This document shows positions 59,601 to 64,000 of a stretch of 64,000 nt of DNA, piece after piece. A program made the position numbers and the translations under genes. A model generated the notes under the pieces. That model had not been told where the DNA came from. It worked only from the letters and a program-made list of their open reading frames with translations, and did not search any database. This DNA is from Candidatus Daviesbacteria bacterium (lineage in GTDB: Bacteria > Patescibacteria > Microgenomatia > Daviesbacterales > UBA10151). Location: the NCBI GenBank assembly GCA_028687915.1, contig JAQTZF010000001.1, positions 186,001 to 250,000 on the forward strand. The letters run 5' to 3'. Within the stretch, counting starts at the first letter, position 1. The number at the start of each line of letters is the position of its first letter.

Positions 59601-60383
59601 CAAAGTATTGGAGAACCAGGAACTCAGCTTACCATGAGAACATTCCACAGTGGAGGTGTTGCAACAGGTGTTGATATTACCATGGGTCTTCCTCGTGTGG
59701 AAGAATTATTTGAGGCAAGAACACCAAAGAATATTGCACCATTATCTGAAATTGCCGGAAAAGTAACTATCACAGAAACAGACATGGGTATAAAGGTAAG
59801 AATCAGAACCAGTGCCAAGCCTGTAGAAGAAAGAGAATACTTAATTCCAGCTTCAGCAAACTTGTTAGTAGAAGATAACCAATTAATTTCTGCAGGTACA
59901 CAACTAGCATCTGGTCACTGTGATATTAAAGAAATTGTCAGAGTAAAAGGTCTAAAAGAAGCTCAAAGATATATTGTTGATGCTGTAAGACAAGTATATT
60001 CATCTCAGGGTGTACCTATTAATGAAAAACATTTTGAAGTTATTGTTCGAAAAATGTCTGACAAAGTCAGAGTTGAAAGCCAGGGAGATACAGCATTATT
60101 ACCAGGTGAAGTTATTGACCGACTTAAATTTGAAGAGGAAAACCAAAGAGTACTTGCAGAAGGTGGAGATCCATCAACAGCTTCTATCGTAATCTTGGGT
60201 ATTACCAGAGCATCATTATTAACAGAAAGCTTCTTATCAGCTGCTTCCTTCCAGGAAACAACTACAGTATTAGCTGATGCAGCTGCACAAGGAAAGAAAG
60301 ATCGCTTGTTTGGCCTCAAGGAAAACGTTATAATAGGGCGGTTAATCCCAACCAACCCTGAACGGGCTAGAGTGGAAAGATAA
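56685..60383 (+). CDS. rpoC: RNA polymerase beta' subunit
   Basis: 1232 aa. Zinc ribbon CYCGKYKRIRYRGVICDKCG near 65; a charged coiled insert (about 145-190); the catalytic NADFDGD loop at 540-546; bridge helix and trigger loop region (SGARATPEQIKQLSGMRGF; GEPGTQLTMRTFHSGG); second zinc site with LSCKAKYGVCGKCYG. It is complete and ends normally. The last 80 bases contain a promoter for rpsL. It forms the str/rpo cluster with rpoB, rpsL and rpsG. Confidence 0.98.
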   Translation: MNNDLLDFESLKVTIASPEQIKAWSFGEVTKPETINYRTLKPEKDGLFAENIFGPTKDYECYCGKYKRIRYRGVICDKCGVEVTQSKVRRERMGHITLAAAVAHNWFVKGAPSKLSLVLDLSLKSLEAVIYFASYLVTDIDVPLKEKSMEKLEKDLEAKKAEAQDIFDKAVVNLEFELKKQVSELKKGKGEGTELVAEDMGLKTKQEIQKMRDNLAVGFGQLEQIYKAVSDLVKSINFMRVMSEDEYLKLDEYGVSDFLTVGMGAEGLLEVLKKIDMDKLSADLKEEVRKTTGQRHIKATKRLRVVEGMRAADVAPEYMVMRILPVIPPDLRPMVQLPGGRFATSDLNDLYRRVINRNNRLKRLIDLGAPEIILRNEKRMLQEAVDALIDSNLKTTRRGAGTGHVLRSLSDMLRGKQGRFRQNLLGKRVDYSGRSVIVVGPHLKLNQVGLPREMALEMFKPFVLREVIGRGLAANIKGAKNILELRTAEVWDILEGVVQGHPVLINRAPTLHRLGIQAFYPVLIDGSAIQIHPCVCAGFNADFDGDQMAIHVPLSKRARDEAENLMLARENILRPASGTPVTAPNREMGLGSYYATTVDDKIEPITDRVFSPNEAILAFQVGKVGLRQQILVRFEDGTQLETSVGRVMFNELLPLNQRFINSAVGVKDLQDITMKAFSVKETSEEVAVLIDNLKDFGFWGSGLSGLSLGVFDNTIIPEKDKMIADGDKEVSEVDGNFKKGLITNDEKRVLTEEIWTRIGDDIAKKTLGSLTPDNPVSIIMKSGGARATPEQIKQLSGMRGFSVDPTGKIVELPTKSNYRQGLAVFEYFTSSRGARKGVADRAIKTADAGYLTRRLVDVAHDVIIRTEDCGDEHGLVLPVSSEGFSVGVSRFLGRHVATKIVDPKTKKVIAEAGEYLDEDKIKQIVDANVAEINVYSPLSCKAKYGVCGKCYGWDFTTRKPVAIGVPVGVVAAQSIGEPGTQLTMRTFHSGGVATGVDITMGLPRVEELFEARTPKNIAPLSEIAGKVTITETDMGIKVRIRTSAKPVEEREYLIPASANLLVEDNQLISAGTQLASGHCDIKEIVRVKGLKEAQRYIVDAVRQVYSSQGVPINEKHFEVIVRKMSDKVRVESQGDTALLPGEVIDRLKFEEENQRVLAEGGDPSTASIVILGITRASLLTESFLSAASFQETTTVLADAAAQGKKDRLFGLKENVIIGRLIPTNPERARVER
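60306..60334 (+). promoter_or_regulatory. Internal promoter at the end of rpoC
   Basis: TTGTTT (60306-60311), 17-base spacer, TATAAT (60329-60334), inside the last codons of rpoC. Start near 60341 would give rpsL-rpsG a separate transcript with a leader of about 47 bases. Confidence 0.45.
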
Positions 60384-60387
60384 AAGT

Positions 60388-60813
60388 ATGCCTACAATAA
60401 ACCAGCTAGTAAGACACGGTCGAAAGACTACTACCAAAAAGATTAAGGCAACTGCGCTAAGACGTAGCTTTAATTCCAATGAGCGAAAATATAGTACTTC
60501 CTTTAATCCTCAAAAAAGAGGTGTGGTTACAGTTGTTAAAACTATGACTCCTAAAAAACCAAATTCAGCACTTCGTAAAGTTGCCAGGGTAAGACTTTCT
60601 AATAAAACAGAAGTTACTGCTTATATTCAGGGAGTAGGGCATGATTTAGCAGAACATGGTATAGTACTCGTTCGTGGTGGTAGGGTTAAAGATTTACCAG
60701 GTGTAAAATATCACATCATCAGAGGTAAACTAGATATGGGTGGCGTACAAAAAAGAATGACAAGCAGATCAAAATATGGAGCTAAAAAACCAGGAGGAGC
60801 TAAAGCAGCTTAA
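60388..60813 (+). CDS. rpsL: Ribosomal protein S12
   Basis: 141 aa, 17 longer than E. coli S12. Decoding-site motifs TMTPKKPNSALRKVARVRLS and VRGGRVKDLPGVKYHIIRGK are conserved; the extra residues are an insert near 19-35 (IKATALRRSFNSNERKYS) and a Lys/Gly/Ala tail. It is part of the 30S decoding centre. It follows rpoC by 4 bases. Confidence 0.97.
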   Translation: MPTINQLVRHGRKTTTKKIKATALRRSFNSNERKYSTSFNPQKRGVVTVVKTMTPKKPNSALRKVARVRLSNKTEVTAYIQGVGHDLAEHGIVLVRGGRVKDLPGVKYHIIRGKLDMGGVQKRMTSRSKYGAKKPGGAKAA

Positions 60814-60818
60814 TTAAT

Positions 60819-61295
60819 ATGCCAAGAGCAGGAAAAGTAGAAAGAAGAGAAATAGAAGCAGATCCAATTTATAATTCTAAGTTGGTTTCCCGATTCACTA
60901 ATCGGGTAATGGTTGATGGTAAAAAAACTATTGCTCAGAAACTTGTCTATCAAGCCTTAGATTTAATTGAAAAGTCAGGTAAAAATCCTTTAACTATTTT
61001 TGAAACAGCTATTGCTAATGCAGCTCCAAAGATGGAAGTCAGACCAAGAAGGGTTGGGGGAGCTTCTTATCAAATCCCACAAGAAGTTAGAGGAGACAGA
61101 CGTGAAGCTTTGGCTATTAGATGGATTGTGATGGCAGCCAGATCCCGATCAAATAAAGAATATCATTCCTTTGGTGAAAAACTAGCAGCAGAATTGATTG
61201 ATGCTGCAGAAGGTAAAGGAATTGCTATTAAGAAAAAAGAAGATATGTTAAAAACAGCAGAAGCCAACAGAGCATTTGCCCACTTTAGATTTTAA
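60819..61295 (+). CDS. rpsG: Ribosomal protein S7
   Basis: 158 aa, normal length. Signatures PIYNSKLVSRFTNRVMVDGK, VRPRRVGGASYQIPQEVRGD and the C-terminal helix EANRAFAHFRF. It binds the 3' major domain of 16S rRNA and starts head assembly. It follows rpsL by 5 bases. The usual next genes fusA and tuf are not here. Confidence 0.97.
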   Translation: MPRAGKVERREIEADPIYNSKLVSRFTNRVMVDGKKTIAQKLVYQALDLIEKSGKNPLTIFETAIANAAPKMEVRPRRVGGASYQIPQEVRGDRREALAIRWIVMAARSRSNKEYHSFGEKLAAELIDAAEGKGIAIKKKEDMLKTAEANRAFAHFRF

Positions 61296-61306
61296 TTTCT
61301 CCTTAT

Positions 61307-61702
61307 ATGTTAGAAGCAAAAATAGTTCCTGAGAAGTGTATTAGTGTTGGATTAGGAATCTATGACGATAGGCATGTGTTTGAAATGTATGCGAAAAGTA
61401 GGCTTACTAGTATAGTAGGACATAAACTTGGTCCAAACTTAGATCAATTTCAACAGTATACTGCATTGATGGTCAGAGTATTTGAAGGTGAAGTTGTTCC
61501 TTATTCAGAAGCACAAGCTTTAGGGCTTGATCCAAAAATCGCCAGACAAATGGCTATTATCGCTAAAAATAGTTATCGAAAACAAATAGCAACTTTAGAA
61601 GCAGTGCTTGATGACTCTCTTTATCCAGACAATTCCTCAGAGTTTGCAGATCGGGGTCAAGATTCAGAAAAGTATATTGAATGGCGCCGATATTGTCCTT
61701 AA
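61307..61702 (+). CDS. Hypothetical protein, 131 aa
   Basis: Not recognised. Soluble, helical in the second half (EAQALGLDPKIARQMAIIAK, then NSYRKQIATLEAVLDDSLYP). It follows rpsG by 11 bases and may be cotranscribed with it. No Shine-Dalgarno, no membrane segment and no conserved motif that I can place. Confidence 0.6.
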   Translation: MLEAKIVPEKCISVGLGIYDDRHVFEMYAKSRLTSIVGHKLGPNLDQFQQYTALMVRVFEGEVVPYSEAQALGLDPKIARQMAIIAKNSYRKQIATLEAVLDDSLYPDNSSEFADRGQDSEKYIEWRRYCP

Positions 61703-61718
61703 TGCTATACTGGTTTTA

Positions 61719-61949
61719 GTGAAAAAAACTTCTGCCGGATTTGCTCCTATTTATTTAATAATTATCCTTTTTATTCTTGGGGTAATGGGTGGAGCTTATT
61801 ATTATGGTAAATCATCTGTTTCTAAAACTTCAGTTATTGATTTTAATTCTTGTAAGAAAGCGGGTTATCCAATCCGTTTACTAAATTGTCAAGGATGCCC
61901 AAAATATTGTGATACACCATGGGGAGCTAGTTATTCTGAAAAACAATAA
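61719..61949 (+). CDS. Small anchored Cys-rich protein, GTG start, 76 aa
   Basis: Starts MKKTSAGF with one hydrophobic helix (about 9-30), then a polar part with four Cys (DFNSCKKAGYPIRLLNCQGC, then PKYCDTPWG) likely disulfide-bonded or metal-binding outside the cell. A TATACT box ends 7 bases before GTG 61719, favouring this start over the longer frame from 61608, which runs inside the upstream gene. It shares the GF-hydrophobic N-terminus with several neighbours. Confidence 0.62.
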   Translation: MKKTSAGFAPIYLIIILFILGVMGGAYYYGKSSVSKTSVIDFNSCKKAGYPIRLLNCQGCPKYCDTPWGASYSEKQ

Positions 61950-61950
61950 A

Positions 61951-62997
61951 ATGAATCAAAAAGGCTTTACAGCCCAAATTATTTTAATAATTGTAGGAAT
62001 AATAATTTTATTAGTTCTAGGTTATACTTTTTTAGCAAAACCTTATAAAGTTTATGGTGAAAATATAGCCTTTCCTCCTTATAAAATAGGGCAGCTATCT
62101 TTTTCTGAAAAAGTAACATATCTGTTTAGAAAACCGGCAGTTGGGGATAGAGTTATTTTTTCTCCTTTAGGACAATACTCGAGTTATATTGGAATTATTA
62201 CCAAAGAAGAAAACCAAAATGGAGTAATTATTTATACTATCTGTTCCACAGGGAAAGGGTTTCCCTGGACAGTTTCAATAGAAAAAATTTCCGGGAAAAT
62301 ATATTATCCCGTTTTAGATCAAGATGATGCTAAAAGAATTGCAGAATCATTCAATTCTTCTCCTACCACTCCTACTCCAACTCCAATAGAAATGCCAATA
62401 AGTTTTGAGGAGACAAAAAAGTGGCCAACTTATACTAATACAAAATATGGTTTTTCTATTAAATATCCGGAAAATATGCAATTTAAAGATATTACAGAAG
62501 AACCTACTATTAGCGGAATGGATTATAAAACTGGTGAAAATTCATATGTCCCTTTAAAGGAATACTTTAAATATGCTAAACGCGAATTAATAGTTACTTT
62601 TGCAGAACAAAGTAAACTTGATGATAAAATGACCCCGATTGTACCCAAAAAGATTACAGATTTTTGGATTTCAGGAATTTCATTGCATGTTCAAAAAGGA
62701 GATCAGCAAATAATAGAAGAATATAAAGATAAAAAATTAGCTGAAAAGGCAGGGGAGCAACCGCCTTCTCCAGGCCGTAAGCTAGAAATTACAAATATAA
62801 TAATTAATGGTATTAGTGTGACTAAATTTTCGGAGATTAAGCATTTTTACACTGACGATTTAGTTGGAGCTTCTGAAGCAATTTGGCAAAAAGACGGATT
62901 CGTATATTTATTATCTAATGATTACGATATGGGTTACGGAAATAAATATTTTGATGCAATGCTTTCTACTTTTAAATTTAATGAAAGAACTCCTTGA
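61951..62997 (+). CDS. Anchored protein with S24/S26-like and PsbP-like domains
   Basis: 348 aa from ATG 61951 (MNQKGF). One hydrophobic helix (about 7-28). Residues about 40-125 (KPAVGDRVIFSPLGQYSSYI, then GIITKE) resemble the beta core of signal peptidase/LexA-type folds, but no Ser-Lys catalytic pair is evident. A Pro/Thr linker leads to a PsbP-like domain (WPTYTNTKYGFSIKYPENMQ onward) ending MLSTFKFNE. The upstream in-frame start at 61909 lies inside the previous gene. Probably a surface protein of unknown role. Confidence 0.75.
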   Translation: MNQKGFTAQIILIIVGIIILLVLGYTFLAKPYKVYGENIAFPPYKIGQLSFSEKVTYLFRKPAVGDRVIFSPLGQYSSYIGIITKEENQNGVIIYTICSTGKGFPWTVSIEKISGKIYYPVLDQDDAKRIAESFNSSPTTPTPTPIEMPISFEETKKWPTYTNTKYGFSIKYPENMQFKDITEEPTISGMDYKTGENSYVPLKEYFKYAKRELIVTFAEQSKLDDKMTPIVPKKITDFWISGISLHVQKGDQQIIEEYKDKKLAEKAGEQPPSPGRKLEITNIIINGISVTKFSEIKHFYTDDLVGASEAIWQKDGFVYLLSNDYDMGYGNKYFDAMLSTFKFNERTP

Positions 62998-63029
62998 TGT
63001 TAGTGAGGAGTATGTAAAAGAATAACTGA

Positions 63030-63058
63030 TTGACAATATAAAGCAGTTAAATTAATCT
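63030..63058 (+). promoter_or_regulatory. lemA leaderless promoter
   Basis: A perfect TTGACA (63030-63035), 17-base spacer, TAATCT (63053-63058), 7 bases to ATG 63066. Confidence 0.55.
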
Positions 63059-63065
63059 TAATTTA

Positions 63066-63626
63066 ATGATGAAGTTTAGTCCTCTTTTAGGAATCATTGC
63101 CGCAATAATTCTAATTGTTGTTGTCTCTATCGGTTACTACAACTCTTTTGTAACTCAAACAAATGCTATTGAAGGCCAGTGGAAACAAGTTGAAGTTCAA
63201 TATCAAAGAAGGGTTGATTTGATCCCTAATTTAGTAGCTTCAGTAAAAGGAATTCAACAACAGGAACAAAAGATTTTTGGGGATGTTAGTGCTGCCAGGG
63301 CAAATTATACTGGTGCAAAATCCCCCGAAGAAAAAGTTCAGGCAGCTAATCAATTAGAAGGATCTCTTAGTAGGTTGTTGGCAATTTTTGAAAATTACCC
63401 TCAAATAAAAAGTGATCAGGCAGTTATAAAATTAATGGATGAATTAGCAGGAACAGAAAATAGAGTAGCTGTTGAGAGGAGAAGATACAACGAATTTGTT
63501 CAAAGTTATAATACTTCTGTTGGTACTTTGCCTGGTAAGATCTTTGCTTCATTTATGGGATTTACACCTAAAAGTTATTTTCAAGCTGCTTCTGGAAGTG
63601 AAAATGCACCAAAAGTAAATTTCTGA
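63066..63626 (+). CDS. lemA: LemA family protein
   Basis: 186 aa: one N-terminal membrane helix (about 6-26), then a helical bundle with the family pattern YYNSFVTQTNAIEGQWKQVE, YQRRVDLIPNLVASVKG and ENRVAVERRRYNEFVQSYN. The topology places a short N-terminus outside and the bundle inside in studied members. The function is unknown. It is followed at once by a TPM-domain gene, a pairing seen in many bacteria. A second ATG is at 63069. Confidence 0.94.
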   Translation: MMKFSPLLGIIAAIILIVVVSIGYYNSFVTQTNAIEGQWKQVEVQYQRRVDLIPNLVASVKGIQQQEQKIFGDVSAARANYTGAKSPEEKVQAANQLEGSLSRLLAIFENYPQIKSDQAVIKLMDELAGTENRVAVERRRYNEFVQSYNTSVGTLPGKIFASFMGFTPKSYFQAASGSENAPKVNF

Positions 63627-63632
63627 TAATGA

Positions 63633-64000
63633 ATGTTAAATCAAATCCGTAATTTTGTATTCCTAACTCTTGTAAGTCTATTCTTATTTATTGCTCCAAA
63701 AGTTTATGCAAATCATATTCCTGCTCCATCCGGCCATGTTAATGATTTTGCCGGAGTTCTCACTACTGAACAGAAAAACAACCTTGAAAATTCTTTAATA
63801 TATTATGAGCAGCAAACTACAAATGAAATTGCTATTGCTATAGTTAAAAGTTTAAATGGAGATAGTATTGAAAACTTTGCTGTTAAGACTTTTGAAGAAT
63901 GGAAAATTGGTAAAAAGGGTAAAGATAACGGCATATTATTTATTGCAGCAATAGATGATAGAAAAATGAGGATAGAGGTAGGATATGGATTGGAGCCTTC
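63633..64000 (+). CDS. TPM-domain (YgcG-like) protein, 3' end outside window
   Basis: Open from ATG 63633 to the window end (122 codons seen). A signal peptide (RNFVFLTLVSLFLFIAPKVY, then ANH) precedes the TPM domain: VNDFAGVLTTEQKNNLENSL, EIAIAIVKSLNGDSIE, WKIGKKGKDNGILFIAAIDD, then MRIEVGYGLEP. Plant TPM proteins act in photosystem II repair; bacterial ones are membrane-associated with uncertain function. It starts 7 bases after the lemA stop, so the two form an operon. Confidence 0.9.
   Translation, partial: MLNQIRNFVFLTLVSLFLFIAPKVYANHIPAPSGHVNDFAGVLTTEQKNNLENSLIYYEQQTTNEIAIAIVKSLNGDSIENFAVKTFEEWKIGKKGKDNGILFIAAIDDRKMRIEVGYGLEP

Noticed and set aside
1..64000. Reassigned TGA (code 25)
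   Set aside because: TGA ends conserved genes at expected places (CDGSH, rpsO, LCP, lemA), and no conserved frame contains in-frame TGA.
1..64000. CRISPR arrays, tRNA or rRNA genes, transposases, prophage or defence systems
   Set aside because: No regular repeat-spacer array, cloverleaf-like segment, integrase or nuclease-effector cluster was found; SbcC-SbcD and the UvrD helicase are ordinary repair genes.

Overview
The window looks like a chromosomal piece of a Candidate Phyla Radiation (Patescibacteria) bacterium, most likely from the Microgenomates side. The DNA is AT-rich and genes are tightly packed, often with overlapping start and stop codons. TGA is used as an ordinary stop, so the Gracilibacteria/Absconditabacteria code does not apply. 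Several housekeeping proteins are trimmed: IF2 without its N-terminal region, AlaRS without the C-Ala domain, a divergent short HolA and a Lon-like ATPase without its protease domain. I see no tRNA, rRNA, CRISPR array, prophage, transposase or defence island. No gene-free stretch reaches 300 bases.

Layout. 1-17.6 kb: a two-motif CDGSH protein, SbcC-SbcD, envelope genes (FemAB-type transferase, methyltransferase, SurA-like chaperone, G5-3D protein), a UvrD helicase, thioredoxin with an alkyltransferase-like protein and triosephosphate isomerase, an LCP ligase, HolA, a pilN-pilO cluster ending in a dockerin protein, and rpsT. 17.7-27.2 kb: murJ, lepA, a PIG-L deacetylase, a GreA-like factor, and the CIRCE-controlled heat-shock cluster hrcA-grpE-dnaK followed by an RsmC-like methyltransferase and dnaJ. 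27-38.5 kb: an MgtA-type P-ATPase, then an eroded version of the widespread nusA-infB-rbfA-nrnA-truB-rpsO-pnp locus. rbfA and truB are absent, and the nrnA position holds a DHH-family protein whose DHH motif is lost. 38.5-44.1 kb: the Lon-like ATPase is translationally coupled to RNase J, then ftsK. 44-53 kb: rodZ, alaS, small unknowns, a membrane-spanning actin-like/baseplate-J-like fusion, ruvX-mltG. 53-61.3 kb: rpoB-rpoC-rpsL-rpsG. 61.3-64 kb: small anchored proteins, lemA and a TPM-domain protein cut by the window end.

The most interesting signals are regulatory. Many genes have a sigma-70-like promoter whose -10 box ends only 6-10 bases before the start codon, predicting leaderless or near-leaderless mRNAs; a minority (infB, ftsK, rpsT, lepA, a small membrane protein) keep Shine-Dalgarno sites. 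Against that background nusA and rpoBC both have longer leaders with an intrinsic-terminator hairpin between promoter and start codon, which suggests attenuation of the transcription machinery by itself. pnp, rpsO and infB also have structured leaders. In front of lepA the first nine codons are duplicated, differing only at third codon positions, in a 27-codon upstream ORF that overlaps the lepA start.

All calls come from reading the sequence. No database search, structure prediction or expression data was available.
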